Source of the DNA: Lachnospiraceae bacterium
GTDB lineage: Bacteria; Bacillota; Clostridia; Lachnospirales; Lachnospiraceae
Direction of reading: 5' to 3'
Assembly: GCA_009774235.1 (NCBI GenBank)
Contig: VSNJ01000009.1
Coordinates: forward strand, 1-51,780
Length of the DNA: 51,780 bases
Shown here: positions 1-8,884 of the stretch, one piece after another
Numbering within the stretch: the stretch's first letter is position 1
Layout: each line of letters starts with the position of its first letter
Position numbers and translations under genes: made by a program
Notes under the pieces: model-generated
The model's input: the letters and a program-made list of their open reading frames with translations, nothing else
What the model was told of the DNA's origin: nothing
The model's database searches: none

Positions 1-337
1 TTATAAAACTATTAATACTTAATTATAAAAATTGTATCTAAAACCACATAACTTGTGAAATATTTAATTTTCAAATACCTATAAGACTGGTATTTACAGA
101 GAATACCTTGGACTAAATGACATTAAATTCTTACTGGCAAAAAAGTCTATAAAATACCCCTGTATAAAAGATAATATATGTTGAATTATGGCGATAATAA
201 AAAAAATAGCTGGCATGATGCCGGTTTAAAAGCTTTTATGACATGTGAAAGTGTCTGTTAAATTGAGTATATCAGATTTAATATAAAGAAAGCTGTAGGA
301 AGCAGTTTAAAATAGTATATAGAATGGAGGAAATACT
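1..337. other. AT-rich leader region, no gene seen
   Basis: I find no convincing coding sequence in this stretch before the first gene. It holds an 8-bp hairpin (208-226, loop TGA). On the minus strand this hairpin is followed by eight T residues (199-206 read in complement), so it resembles an intrinsic terminator for leftward transcription. On the plus strand it is followed by only three T. A promoter for the gene at 338 must lie here, but I cannot choose a clear -35/-10 pair. Confidence 0.4.
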
Positions 338-997
338 ATGAAACAGTTTTTGCAGGATTATAACATGGTCTTTGCAATGGCGGCTGTTGGCTGCCTTACA
401 ATTATGATGAAAAGCATTACAGCTATAGTGTACTATAAGCTTATCTGCCAGGCTGGACAGATGGTTACAAGCCAGAATAAATATATGAAAGCAATGGCAG
501 GCAAAATTACTGCTACATATAAGCTAAAACGTAAGGTACACAATGTAAAATGTATTGTTGAGAAGAGTATGTATAATATGCGTTTCCTTGGTATTTCAAT
601 AGCAAGCTGGAAAAATACAGGCATTTATGGGATAAGTGCTGTACTTCTGGTTCTTGTTACAGGCATACTTTTAGGTGTGTATTACCATATGCCATCTGAG
701 TGGTATGCTGTCAGCTGTCTGTCAGCTGTTGCTGTTGTAACACTTCTTGCAACATCAGAAATATTATTCCAGATACATAGAAAGTACAAGATTCTGCAGC
801 TGCAGATGACAGATTACCTGGAAAATATACTACAGCCTAAACTTGAAAAGGAATACCTCCATCCTGAAGAGGAGAAAAAGTACCAGAATGAGTATTTTGA
901 AGAAGAGGAAGAACAGGAACAGCAGGATGAAGCAGCAGCTTCATTGGAGGACCTCAAGCTATTTGAAGAATTTGTTGAAGAATATTTAGCAGATTAA
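338..997 (+). CDS. Hypothetical membrane protein with acidic coiled-coil tail
   Basis: A 219-residue protein of unknown function. Hydrophobic stretches at about residues 9-33, 96-115 and 121-144 predict three membrane segments. Between the first and second lies a basic loop (about 40-95). The C-terminal 75 residues are soluble, charged and helix-forming, with a Glu-rich run near 190-205, so the tail is probably cytosolic. A GGAGG site stands eight bases before the ATG. It precedes the MerR gene by 20 bases and is probably cotranscribed with it. I do not recognise a named family. Confidence 0.75.
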   Translation: MKQFLQDYNMVFAMAAVGCLTIMMKSITAIVYYKLICQAGQMVTSQNKYMKAMAGKITATYKLKRKVHNVKCIVEKSMYNMRFLGISIASWKNTGIYGISAVLLVLVTGILLGVYYHMPSEWYAVSCLSAVAVVTLLATSEILFQIHRKYKILQLQMTDYLENILQPKLEKEYLHPEEEKKYQNEYFEEEEEQEQQDEAAASLEDLKLFEEFVEEYLAD

Positions 998-1017
998 AAG
1001 ACAGGACAAGGAAAGGC

Positions 1018-1716
1018 ATGGTTAGTAATATGGAAAAGAGATATAGTATTTCGGATGCATCAAGGCAGGTAGAAGTTGAGAACCACGTACTAAGGTACTG
1101 GGAAGAAGAACTTGCGCTTCCGATTGAAAGAAATACTAAAGGGCACAGATTTTATAAGGAAGGTGATATACAAATGCTTAAAACAATAAAAGATTTAAAA
1201 GAACAGGGTTTCCAGTTAAAAGCAATTAAACTTCTGATGCCCGGTATTGACAGGGTACGCAGCATGAGCCCGCAGGAATTATACCAGATAAGGGAAGAAC
1301 TTAACCAGCAGGTACTAAGGGAGGAAGAGATGCAGGATAAAAATGTCGTTCCACTACAGACAACAAAACGGTCAGCAGCACCTGGCAAAAAGACAAGTGA
1401 GGAGAAGATGAAACAGTTTGAAAGTATGCTAAGACATATGATTTCACATATTATTAATGAGAATGAAAAAATATCCGAAGAACGGATATGTGAGGCTGTA
1501 AGCACAAGGCTTATGAAAGAGATGGATTATATAATGAGAGAAAAGGAGGAAGTACAGGACAAGCAGACAGCTTTATTACAGCAGATATTAGAAGAAGTAA
1601 AACGTGAAATTCCTGAAACAGCTGCAAGTGATGAAGTAAAGCCAACAGAGGCACGGCGTAAGAAGAAAAATGAAAATAAGGCAAAAAGAAGAAAATTATT
1701 TGCTAAGTCTGTTTAA
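1018..1716 (+). CDS. MerR-family transcriptional regulator with long C-terminal tail
   Basis: A DNA-binding regulator. The N-terminal 75 residues form a MerR winged helix-turn-helix (YSISDASRQVEV, then the conserved LRYWEEE and GHRFY blocks). The remaining roughly 150 residues are helical and highly charged, ending in a Lys/Arg-rich tail, with no metal-binding cysteines. It is therefore not a classical MerR metal sensor and looks more like the RacA-type or DUF3967-type regulators that carry coiled coils. ATG 1018 has AAGGA five bases upstream; an in-frame ATG at 1030 is the alternative. Its regulon is not evident, though the rhamnose genes follow directly. Confidence 0.8.
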   Translation: MVSNMEKRYSISDASRQVEVENHVLRYWEEELALPIERNTKGHRFYKEGDIQMLKTIKDLKEQGFQLKAIKLLMPGIDRVRSMSPQELYQIREELNQQVLREEEMQDKNVVPLQTTKRSAAPGKKTSEEKMKQFESMLRHMISHIINENEKISEERICEAVSTRLMKEMDYIMREKEEVQDKQTALLQQILEEVKREIPETAASDEVKPTEARRKKKNENKAKRRKLFAKSV

Positions 1717-1764
1717 TAGTGATATAGTTATTCTATGTTATGGATACAGAATAACTAAACAGAC
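1707..1764 (+). other. Two-step hairpin between the MerR gene and rfbC
   Basis: A perfect 10-bp stem (1725-1734 with 1748-1757) is extended after a bulge by a further complementary arm (GTCTGTT at 1707-1713 with AACAGAC at 1758-1764). It spans the MerR stop codon and ends just before the rfbC ribosome binding site. No T-run follows, so it is more likely an RNA-processing or translation-control element, or a weak terminator, than a strong intrinsic terminator. Confidence 0.45.
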
Positions 1765-1778
1765 AAAGGAGTAATTTT

Positions 1779-2342
1779 ATGGGCAAGTTTATATTCGAAA
1801 AATGTGGCGGCATAGAAGGGCTTTATATTATCCAGCCAGGTGTATTTGGTGACTCAAGAGGTTACTTTATGGAGACATATAATTACAATGATTTTAAGGC
1901 AGCAGGCCTTGATATGGTATTTGTACAGGACAACCAGTCTTTGTCATCAAAAGGTGTTCTAAGAGGGCTTCATTACCAGAAAGAGCATACACAGGGAAAG
2001 CTGGTGCGTGTAACAAGTGGTGAAGTTTTTGACGTTGCAGTTGATATACGTAAAGGGTCTAAGACATATGGCAAATGGGCAGGAGTAGTTTTAAGTGCAG
2101 AGAAGAAAAATATGTTTTATGTTCCAGAAGGTTTTGCACATGGATTTTATGTATTATCAGATACAGCAGAGTTTAATTATAAATGTACAGATTTTTATGA
2201 CCCATCATCAGAAGCAGGGATAATGTGGAATGACCCTGTGTTAAATGTAAAATGGCCAGTTCCAGATGGAGAGAAACCTGTTATATCTGAAAAGGATGAA
2301 AAGAATCCTGGTTTTTCAGAGGATATTTTCTTAAATTATTGA
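1779..2342 (+). CDS. rfbC: dTDP-4-dehydrorhamnose 3,5-epimerase
   Basis: A cytosolic epimerase that converts dTDP-4-keto-6-deoxyglucose to dTDP-4-keto-L-rhamnose, the third step of dTDP-L-rhamnose synthesis. The 187-residue length is typical. The RmlC cupin signatures are visible: the GYFMETYN start, QDNQS, LRGLHYQ with the catalytic His near residue 64, FDVAVDIRKGS, and the VPEGFAHGFYVLS strand. AAAGGAG precedes the ATG. It is followed after 34 bases by rfbD. rfbA and rfbB are not in this window and must be elsewhere. Confidence 0.95.
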   Translation: MGKFIFEKCGGIEGLYIIQPGVFGDSRGYFMETYNYNDFKAAGLDMVFVQDNQSLSSKGVLRGLHYQKEHTQGKLVRVTSGEVFDVAVDIRKGSKTYGKWAGVVLSAEKKNMFYVPEGFAHGFYVLSDTAEFNYKCTDFYDPSSEAGIMWNDPVLNVKWPVPDGEKPVISEKDEKNPGFSEDIFLNY

Positions 2343-2376
2343 TAAAATATAAATATAAATGTGCAGGAGAAAAATT

Positions 2377-3243
2377 ATGGATATAAAGAAAATACTTATT
2401 ACAGGATATAATGGACAGCTGGGACATGCACTTAAGAGCCTTTTGGAAGGTACAGATGCCAGAATTATTGGTACAGATGCAGATACTCTTGATATATGTG
2501 ATGCTGCTAGTGTTGAAAAAGCTGTGATGGAATACAGGCCAGATACAATAATAAATTGTGCAGCACATACAGCAGTAAATAAATGTGAAGTTGATGCAGA
2601 TAATGCAGAAAGGATAAATGCACTTGGAGCTAAAAACCTTGCTGTAGCTGCTAATAAGGCAGGTGCACAGATAGTACAGGTGTCTACAGACTATGTATTT
2701 GATGGGGAAACGGACAAGCCATATACTGAGGAAGACATGGTTAATCCGCAGAATGTGTATGGCAGGACTAAACTTGCAGGTGAAAAAGCTGTAATGGAGA
2801 ATTGTAGCAGGTATTTTATAGTCAGGACAGCCTGGTTATATGGTGAAGGCAATAACTTTGTCAGGACAATGCTTAAACTTGCAGATGAGAAAGACAGCCT
2901 TACAGTTGTAAATGACCAGTTTGGGACACCAACATCTGCATTAGAGCTTGCAAGAATGATACTTTATATTATTCCTTCAGGGGAATATGGAATATACCAT
3001 GGAACATGCGAAGGAGAAACAAGCTGGTATGAATTTGCATGTGAAATAATGAGACAGGCGGGCAAGGATACAAAAATTATACCTGTGCCAACAAGTGAAT
3101 ATAAAACGGAAGAAAAAGCGGCCAAAAGACCAATGTATTCTGTGCTTGAGAATAAAAAACTCAATTCTATGGGAAGCTACAGGATGAAAGAATGGGAAGA
3201 GGCGCTTACAGAGTACATGCAACAGATGGGTTATGCAAAGTAA
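2377..3243 (+). CDS. rfbD: dTDP-4-dehydrorhamnose reductase
   Basis: Reduces dTDP-4-keto-L-rhamnose to dTDP-L-rhamnose with NAD(P)H, supplying rhamnose for cell-surface glycans. It is an extended SDR: TGYNGQLG nucleotide-binding loop at residues 9-16, DYVFDG strand, and the YGRTKLAGE active-site Tyr-Lys pair. ATG 2377 is chosen because AGGAGA lies six bases before it; an in-frame ATG at 2359 has no such site. 288 residues, normal for the family. Convergent with the next gene, sharing the hairpin at 3247-3283. Confidence 0.95.
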   Translation: MDIKKILITGYNGQLGHALKSLLEGTDARIIGTDADTLDICDAASVEKAVMEYRPDTIINCAAHTAVNKCEVDADNAERINALGAKNLAVAANKAGAQIVQVSTDYVFDGETDKPYTEEDMVNPQNVYGRTKLAGEKAVMENCSRYFIVRTAWLYGEGNNFVRTMLKLADEKDSLTVVNDQFGTPTSALELARMILYIIPSGEYGIYHGTCEGETSWYEFACEIMRQAGKDTKIIPVPTSEYKTEEKAAKRPMYSVLENKKLNSMGSYRMKEWEEALTEYMQQMGYAK

Positions 3244-3246
3244 AAC

Positions 3247-3283
3247 AACAATACCACCAGCATGTATTGCTGGTGGTATTGTT
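3247..3283. terminator. Bidirectional intrinsic terminator
   Basis: A perfect 16-bp stem (3247-3262 with 3268-3283) with a 5-base loop lies between the convergent ends of rfbD and the Ig-like protein gene. T-rich arm ends serve both directions. Confidence 0.8.
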
Positions 3284-3315
3284 ATGTGTAAATATTTACA
3301 TTATATCTGGTTAAC

Positions 3316-3975
3316 TTACCTGACAGTTACTTTACATTTGTCATAGCTGCCGTTTGATATAGTGGCAGTAATATATGCAGTACCCTTTGCTTTTGCATAT
3401 ATTTTGCCTTTAGAAGAAACGGATACTATATTGCTGTCAGAACTTTCAAACTTTGGAATTTCATCTGTAATGCGTGGCTTTAATGTATACTGCAGTTTTT
3501 TGCTTTCGCCAGTATCAAGTAAATACTGGGATTTACGGAATTTTACACTTACAGCTTTAGGAGTGACTTCAACTGTGAACTTTAATGTGTATGTATTAGT
3601 TACGAACAGGAATACCGGTTCCTGTATCTTTATCGTAATAATGGCAGTGCCTACTTCAGCACCAGTAAATTCACAAGTATTGTCCTCTCCTGGAGTTACA
3701 GTGAGAATAGTTTCATCTGAACTTTTATATGAAACATCACTGTTATCAGGTACGTTATAAACTGTAAGGGTACTGCTTGTGCCGGTCAGTATAGAAGCGT
3801 CCTTTTTCTTAAGGAATGGTTCTTCTGTAGAAGCAGCACGTTTTTTAGTATAAGTAGATACAGGTTTGCCAGCATTTTTGATAATAGTACCAGAAGATGC
3901 AAAGGCCATGTCATAAGGAACAAGCAGAACAGCAATAAGCAGGGCCAGCATACAGATACGTGTTATCTTGCGCAT
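3316..3975 (-). CDS. Secreted protein with bacterial Ig-like (Big_2) domains
   Basis: A 219-residue exported protein. Residues 1-26 form a signal peptide (basic start, hydrophobic core, cleavage after a FAS-type site). Two beta-sandwich repeats follow: a divergent one around 55-120, and a canonical Big_2 unit near 150-217 with the SSDSNIVSVSSKGKIYAKAKG pattern. There is no LPXTG sorting signal, lipobox or transmembrane anchor, so it is either released or held non-covalently. The start at 3975 has AAGGAGG seven bases upstream; the reading frame extends further but without a ribosome binding site. Function is unknown; Big_2 modules usually mediate surface binding. Confidence 0.85.
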   Translation of the reverse strand: MRKITRICMLALLIAVLLVPYDMAFASSGTIIKNAGKPVSTYTKKRAASTEEPFLKKKDASILTGTSSTLTVYNVPDNSDVSYKSSDETILTVTPGEDNTCEFTGAEVGTAIITIKIQEPVFLFVTNTYTLKFTVEVTPKAVSVKFRKSQYLLDTGESKKLQYTLKPRITDEIPKFESSDSNIVSVSSKGKIYAKAKGTAYITATISNGSYDKCKVTVR

Positions 3976-4224
3976 TTTTGCCTCCTTATATAATTTTAGT
4001 ATAGTTAAATTATGTATTAAATATTGTGTAAAAAGTAGTTTAATCACATATACTACTATACTGTTTAGAAATAATAAAAAATATAGATGTCAGAATAGTG
4101 TCATATAAATTACTTTTTTTGCCATATTTATTTCTTAATTTTATGTTATAATTGGGCAGTAAGAGACGGTTAATTGGAAAAATAAATGATAAAGCATGCT
4201 TTTTATGCAGAAGTGAGGTGTTAT

Positions 4225-4926
4225 ATGCAGTATATTTTGATAGCAGATGATAATCCAGACATTACAGATATTCTTTCCGCATATGTGAAGAAAGAAGGTT
4301 ATGAGCCAGTAGTTGCAAAGGATGGCCTTGAAGCAGAGAGGCTTTATGAAAGCCATAAGCCGTCAGCCGTCCTTCTGGATGTTATGATGCCATTAAAAGA
4401 TGGTTATGAGGTGTGTAAAAGCATACGGAAGAAGTCAAGTGTACCAATAATGCTTATTACTGCACGTGGGGAAGATTATGATAAGATTATGGGACTGGAT
4501 ATAGGTGCAGATGACTATATAGTCAAGCCATTCAGCCCAAGTGAGGTTATGGCAAGGCTCCGGGCAGTTTTACGCAGGTTTGTTGCTACAGAAGTGTCTG
4601 AGAATCCAGATACAATATTAAGGGTAAATAATATGACAGTAAACCTTGAGGAATATTCTTTTTCAATAGGGGACAAAAAGATACCTCTTACCAAGAAAGA
4701 GATTGAGACCATGTGGACACTTGCAAGTAATCCCAATAAAGTATTTACCAGGGATAACCTGCTTGACAGCCTGTGGGGATACGATTATTATGGTGATAGC
4801 AGGACAGTTGACTCACATATCAAAAGGCTGCGTGCCAAGATTGACACAATAGAACATCCAGCATGGGGAATTAAAACAATATGGGGAGTCGGGTATAAAT
4901 TTGAGATAAATGACAATGACGTATAA
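4225..4926 (+). CDS. OmpR/PhoB-family response regulator
   Basis: A transcription factor activated by phosphorylation. The receiver domain (1-115) shows the acidic pair D8-D9, the phospho-acceptor D52 in LLDVMMP, and the conserved KPF lysine. A winged-helix output domain occupies about 135-230, ending in GVGYKFE. 233 residues. The ATG at 4225 follows GAGGTG; an in-frame ATG at 4186 lacks a site. It is 15 bases from the following kinase gene and forms a two-component pair with it. The regulated genes cannot be told from the sequence. Confidence 0.93.
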   Translation: MQYILIADDNPDITDILSAYVKKEGYEPVVAKDGLEAERLYESHKPSAVLLDVMMPLKDGYEVCKSIRKKSSVPIMLITARGEDYDKIMGLDIGADDYIVKPFSPSEVMARLRAVLRRFVATEVSENPDTILRVNNMTVNLEEYSFSIGDKKIPLTKKEIETMWTLASNPNKVFTRDNLLDSLWGYDYYGDSRTVDSHIKRLRAKIDTIEHPAWGIKTIWGVGYKFEINDNDV

Positions 4927-4941
4927 ACAGAAAGGTGCATT

Positions 4942-6438
4942 GTGCAAATGAAAAACATATGGTTTAAAGTGATAAAAAATGATATTGCATTCAAAATATA
5001 TTTATGTTTTACATTTGTCCTTGTACTGACAGGTCTTCTTACAGGTATTATATTTATCAGGCTGTACAGGCAGAATTACCTCCATTCTTATACAGAACTT
5101 CTTACAAAACAGGGGCGTACCATTGCAAACAGGGTGGCTATTTTTGAAAAGAATGGCAGGATAGAACGGTTTCTTAAATATAGTACATATATTGAAGAAA
5201 TAGAGGAAGATGAGAATACTGATGTGTGGATAATATCCTATGAAAGTTCACAGAATCCGCTTGCAGTAGAATATACCAACGCTAATGATGGAAAACTGAC
5301 AGATGAGATGTATGATGTAATATATAACGCATTTCAAGGTGAGGTTTCTTCTAATTCAAGTTATGATGATATATATGGTATGGTTATTTTAAGGACAGCA
5401 GTACCTGTTTATAATAAAAGCACAGGTGTGGTGAGTGGTGCGGTTATGATGATATCTATGGTTGATAAGCAGACAATGGGGGTTGATAAAGGGACATATC
5501 TTATCTTTATGAGCCTGCTTTTGTCATTTATTATATCATTTGTGGTAGCTTTTCTGTTTTCGCAGTATCTTTCAAAGCCTCTTTCAAAGATTAGCAAAAA
5601 TATAAACAGGATTTCAAAAGGTGACTATTCTTCTATAACACCTAAAAATCCTAACACACAGCTTGGAAGGATTGAAACAACACTTGCAAGGCTTGCAAAA
5701 CAGCTGGGACATGTTGAAAAAGAGCGTGCAAACCTTGAACAGGTAAGAAGAGATTTCTTTGCCAATGTGTCACATGAGTTAAGGACACCAATTACTGTTA
5801 TACGTGGATATGCAGAAACCCTTAATGATGGTGTTGTTACAGACCAAGGTGCAATAGAAGACATGTACCAGCGTATGTTGTCTGAGTGCCAGGGCATGGA
5901 AAGGCTTGTAGGGGATTTGTTTATATTGTCAAAGATGCAGAACCCTGATTTCCAGGTTGAGAAAGAACCCGTAAGCCTTATGCAGGTATTTGGGGATGTA
6001 ACCAGAAGTGAGAAGGTTATAGGTAAAGGGAAGAACATACAGTTTAAAGAAGAATTTCCAGAAGATGACCCATGTATGATGCTTGGGGATTATATGAGGC
6101 TGCGCCAGATGTTCCTTGTTATAATAGATAATGCAGTTAAATTTTCACATGAAAACGGGACAGTAACTACAAGGATGTACAAAAAAGATGAGAAGCTGTA
6201 TATAAGCATTGCTGATGAAGGTGTAGGGATATCACAAGAAGAGCTTCCATATATTTTTGAAAAATTCTATAAATCAAAGCTTAAACAGAATGAAAAGGGA
6301 ACAGGGCTTGGACTTATGATTGCAAGGCAGATAGCGTTAAAACATAGTGGTGAGCTTACAGTACAGAGTGAAAAGGGAAAGGGGACTACATTTTTCTTTG
6401 TATTTGATGAGTGTACATCAATGGAAGAATATGAATAA
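4942..6438 (+). CDS. HAMP-containing sensor histidine kinase
   Basis: The membrane partner of the preceding regulator. Domain order: TM1 about 17-39, an extracytoplasmic sensor of roughly 140 residues, TM2 about 182-207, HAMP to about 260, a HisKA helix with phospho-accepting H278 in VSHELRTP, and an HATPase domain (N-box near IIDNAVKF, G1 DEGVGIS, G2 GTGLGLMIA). 498 residues, a WalK/PhoR-like arrangement without a PAS domain. Start is a GTG six bases after AAAGGTG; an ATG two codons later is the alternative. The signal sensed is unknown. Confidence 0.93.
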   Translation: MQMKNIWFKVIKNDIAFKIYLCFTFVLVLTGLLTGIIFIRLYRQNYLHSYTELLTKQGRTIANRVAIFEKNGRIERFLKYSTYIEEIEEDENTDVWIISYESSQNPLAVEYTNANDGKLTDEMYDVIYNAFQGEVSSNSSYDDIYGMVILRTAVPVYNKSTGVVSGAVMMISMVDKQTMGVDKGTYLIFMSLLLSFIISFVVAFLFSQYLSKPLSKISKNINRISKGDYSSITPKNPNTQLGRIETTLARLAKQLGHVEKERANLEQVRRDFFANVSHELRTPITVIRGYAETLNDGVVTDQGAIEDMYQRMLSECQGMERLVGDLFILSKMQNPDFQVEKEPVSLMQVFGDVTRSEKVIGKGKNIQFKEEFPEDDPCMMLGDYMRLRQMFLVIIDNAVKFSHENGTVTTRMYKKDEKLYISIADEGVGISQEELPYIFEKFYKSKLKQNEKGTGLGLMIARQIALKHSGELTVQSEKGKGTTFFFVFDECTSMEEYE

Positions 6439-6517
6439 CCTTTAGTTTTAGAATTCTGGCATTTGATTGTTAAGAGTAATAATATTTTTTATTTGTTAAA
6501 AATTTATAGTTGTAATT

Positions 6518-6547
6518 TTGATGAAAAATGTATATACTATATATTAT
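6518..6547 (+). promoter_or_regulatory. Sigma-A-type promoter of the 6S-like RNA
   Basis: TTGATG (6518-6523) and TATTAT (6542-6547) are separated by 18 bases. The predicted start lies about 6-8 bases downstream, exactly where the structured RNA begins. Confidence 0.6.
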
Positions 6548-6552
6548 AGAAA

Positions 6553-6734
6553 GATTTCCTGGGGTGTGCGATACTCCTGACATTTTGAACCTACAACTAT
6601 TGATTGGGATTCCTACATTTTTGTACTGATGCCAGGCCTCCTTTGAGTGGAAGGCAGATGTACAAGTGCGGTTGCCCACCTGGCTTAAATGCTAGGACTC
6701 AAAATTCAGGAACCGGCATTTTGGGGGTCTTTTT
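6553..6734 (+). ncRNA. ssrS: Probable 6S RNA
   Basis: A roughly 180-base non-coding transcript that folds into one long, interrupted hairpin, the hallmark of 6S RNA, which binds the housekeeping RNA polymerase holoenzyme and mimics an open promoter. The 5' end (CCTGGGGTGTGC) pairs with the 3' end (GGCATTTTGGGG) through many G-U pairs. A second helix joins CCTGACATTTTGAACCTA to TAGGACTCAAAATTCAGG. The region between them holds a large asymmetric bubble and an apical hairpin (GCCTCC with GGAAGGC). It has its own promoter and ends in TTTTT. Size and shape fit; the family call rests on recognition, not a covariance search. Another clostridial structured RNA is possible. Confidence 0.7.
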
Positions 6735-6928
6735 AATTTATGTATAAAGCTGGTTAACCCCCGGTGTTGACATGTTATTGTAGTATCTGGCTGGTATTTA
6801 TGATAACTAATATTTTATAGCTTTATTTCAATAAAATTTAATATTATAATAAATATAAGTTATATAATGAAATGTTAATAATATTTTAATTAATTTTGTA
6901 TTTGGACTTTTTGCTTTTTTCAACCAGG
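6735..6928. other. AT-rich spacer without a gene
   Basis: Strongly AT-rich DNA with no reading frame. A perfect TTGACA occurs at 6767-6772, but no -10 element lies at a suitable distance. The stretch runs into the terminator at 6929, so any transcript here would be a short untranslated RNA or leader. Confidence 0.4.
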
Positions 6929-6952
6929 GGCTTGTAAACAAGCCTTTTTTTT
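6929..6952 (+). terminator. Intrinsic terminator upstream of the aldolase-like gene
   Basis: GGCTTGT (6929-6935) pairs with ACAAGCC (6938-6944) and is followed by eight T. It cannot end the 6S-like RNA, which already stops near 6734. It therefore marks either read-through protection, an attenuator, or the end of an unrecognised small transcript. Confidence 0.75.
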
Positions 6953-7023
6953 GATAGAATTAATAAGTTGCCAGAATGGTTTTCCGTGGCAATATTGCTT
7001 ATAAATAACAAGGAGGCAGTAAA

Positions 7024-7998
7024 ATGGCACAAAAAGGTAATTTATTAACGTTCCGTCCAGATGTTAAAGTAGTAGATGCTACTATAAGGGATGGTGGTCT
7101 TGTAAATGATTTTTATTTTTCAGATGAATTTGTAACAAATTTATATAAAGCAAATGTTAAAGCAAGAGTTGATTATATGGAATTTGGATACCGTGCTGAC
7201 AAAGAAATGTTTGATACAGAGAGCTTTGGCAAATGGAAATTTTCATCAGATGAAGATATCCGTAGTATAGTTGGTGATAATAATACAGAATTAAAAATTG
7301 CAATTATGGCAGATGTAGGACGTTGTAATTATAAGGAAGATATACATGAGAGCAGTGAAAGCCCTGTTGACCTTATACGTGTAGCTACATATGTTAATAC
7401 TATGCCAGCAGCGCTGGATATGATAGAAGATGCCCATATGAAGGGCTATGAAACCACCTGTAATATAATGGCAATATCAAATGCCAAAGAATCAGATATA
7501 GCAGCATCGCTTGAGATGCTTGGACAGAGCCCGGTGGATGGTATTTATATAGTAGATAGTTATGGTTCTATATATCCTGAACAAATAAGGACTATTTCAG
7601 AACAGTATATGGAAATAGGTGAGAAATATGACAAATATATAGGTATACATGCACATAATAACCAGCAGCTTGCATTTGCTAATACAATAGAATCATGTGC
7701 ACAAGGTGTATCTTACCTTGATGCGACTATGAGCGGCATGGGACGTGGCGCAGGCAACTGCCCTATGGAGTTGCTGCTTGGGTTCCTTAAGAACCCGAAG
7801 TATAAATTATTTCCTGTAATCCAGTTTATTGAGAATAATATTGTTCCTTTAAAAGAGTCAGGCATGGAATGGGGATATGATATACCTTATCTGCTTACCG
7901 GACATCTGAACCAGCATCCGAGGGCAGCAATAGCAGCAATGAAAGAAGGACGTAAGGATTATTCAGGATTTTACAAAGAAATAATTGATAAGGACTGA
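7024..7998 (+). CDS. Aldolase catalytic-domain protein (DRE-TIM metallolyase)
   Basis: A 324-residue enzyme of the HMGL-like / 4-hydroxy-2-oxovalerate aldolase superfamily, which cleaves or joins acyl carbons on a TIM barrel with a divalent metal. The DRE-type motif reads DATIRDGG (R22, D23), and the metal-ligating HAHNN motif appears near residue 216. The AGNCPME segment near 248 fits the same fold. It lacks the second subunit (acylating aldehyde dehydrogenase) and the LeuA regulatory domain, so substrate is unknown. A strong AGGAGG site and an independent terminator upstream suggest its own transcription unit. Homologues are sometimes mislabelled as nucleoid proteins in databases. Confidence 0.85.
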   Translation: MAQKGNLLTFRPDVKVVDATIRDGGLVNDFYFSDEFVTNLYKANVKARVDYMEFGYRADKEMFDTESFGKWKFSSDEDIRSIVGDNNTELKIAIMADVGRCNYKEDIHESSESPVDLIRVATYVNTMPAALDMIEDAHMKGYETTCNIMAISNAKESDIAASLEMLGQSPVDGIYIVDSYGSIYPEQIRTISEQYMEIGEKYDKYIGIHAHNNQQLAFANTIESCAQGVSYLDATMSGMGRGAGNCPMELLLGFLKNPKYKLFPVIQFIENNIVPLKESGMEWGYDIPYLLTGHLNQHPRAAIAAMKEGRKDYSGFYKEIIDKD

Positions 7999-8012
7999 TG
8001 TAAATTTATCTG

Positions 8013-8052
8013 CCCTGCAGGTTTATCCATATTGGGTAACAGGCTTGCAGGG
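8013..8052 (+). other. Nested hairpin before murI
   Basis: CCCTGCA (8013-8019) pairs with TGCAGGG (8046-8052). Inside it TTATCCA pairs with TGGGTAA around a 3-base loop. The following TTTATTATATTT is a weak U-tract, so this may be the terminator of the aldolase-like gene. Confidence 0.5.
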
Positions 8053-8079
8053 TTTATTATATTTAGGAAAGGCATTGTT

Positions 8080-8856
8080 ATGGAGGAATGTAATAAACCT
8101 GTAGGGGTATTTGATTCTGGTGTAGGTGGCATAAGTGTACTTAGGGAGCTTGTGAAACAAATGCCAGAAGAAGACTATATTTATCTTGGTGATTCAATAC
8201 ATGCGCCATATGGAACTAAACCACTGGATGAGGTAAGAAAGCTTACAATATCTAATATACAGTTTCTTCTTGGAAAAGGGGCAAAGTCGGTAGTAGTTGC
8301 ATGTAATACAGCGACAAGTGCTGCTGTTGCTGTACTTAGGAAGATGTATCCTGATATACCGCTGGTAGGGATAGAACCAGCGATTAAGCCAGCAGTTCTT
8401 TATAAAAGCAATTCAAGAATAGTTGTTATGGCAACGCCAATGACACTAAGACAGGAGAAATTCCAGAACCTTATGCACCAGTATGAAGACAGGGCTGATA
8501 TAGTGCCATTGCCATGTCCTGGCCTTATGGAGTTTGTTGAAAGAGGTATACTTGATGGCAGTGAACTGGAGAAGTACCTTACAGAACTTTTATGTACTGT
8601 AAACCATAAGAAAATTGATTCAATAGTATTAGGATGTACACACTATCCATTTGTTAAAACAGCAATACAAAAAGTTGCTGGAAGCGGGGTTTTAATATTT
8701 GATGGCGGGGAAGGTACTGCACGGGAGATGAAACGCAGGCTTTCAGAAGCAGGACTATTAAATAAAAATAAAAATACAGGGCAGGTGCAGTTCATTAACA
8801 GCCGTAATACAAAGGAAGAGATAGAGCTTTGTGAATTTCTTCTAGGGTATGTTTGA
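8080..8856 (+). CDS. murI: Glutamate racemase
   Basis: Interconverts L- and D-glutamate, supplying D-Glu for peptidoglycan. Signatures: FDSGVGG at 11-17, YLGD and PYG (substrate loop), catalytic cysteines C75 (ACNTATS) and C186 (GCTHYPF). 258 residues, standard. ATG 8080 follows AGGAAAGG by seven bases; a reading frame beginning with TTG at 8032 would pass through the hairpin and is rejected. Confidence 0.95.
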   Translation: MEECNKPVGVFDSGVGGISVLRELVKQMPEEDYIYLGDSIHAPYGTKPLDEVRKLTISNIQFLLGKGAKSVVVACNTATSAAVAVLRKMYPDIPLVGIEPAIKPAVLYKSNSRIVVMATPMTLRQEKFQNLMHQYEDRADIVPLPCPGLMEFVERGILDGSELEKYLTELLCTVNHKKIDSIVLGCTHYPFVKTAIQKVAGSGVLIFDGGEGTAREMKRRLSEAGLLNKNKNTGQVQFINSRNTKEEIELCEFLLGYV

Positions 8857-8884
8857 AAATTAAGTAAGAAAGCAGGTCGATATT

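Noticed and set aside
6767..6772. Perfect TTGACA box after the 6S-like RNA
   Set aside because: No -10 element lies 16-18 bases downstream; the nearest TATGAT-like string is 26 bases away.
8032..8079. N-terminal extension of glutamate racemase from TTG 8032
   Set aside because: The extension translates the hairpin sequence and has no ribosome binding site; ATG 8080 has one.
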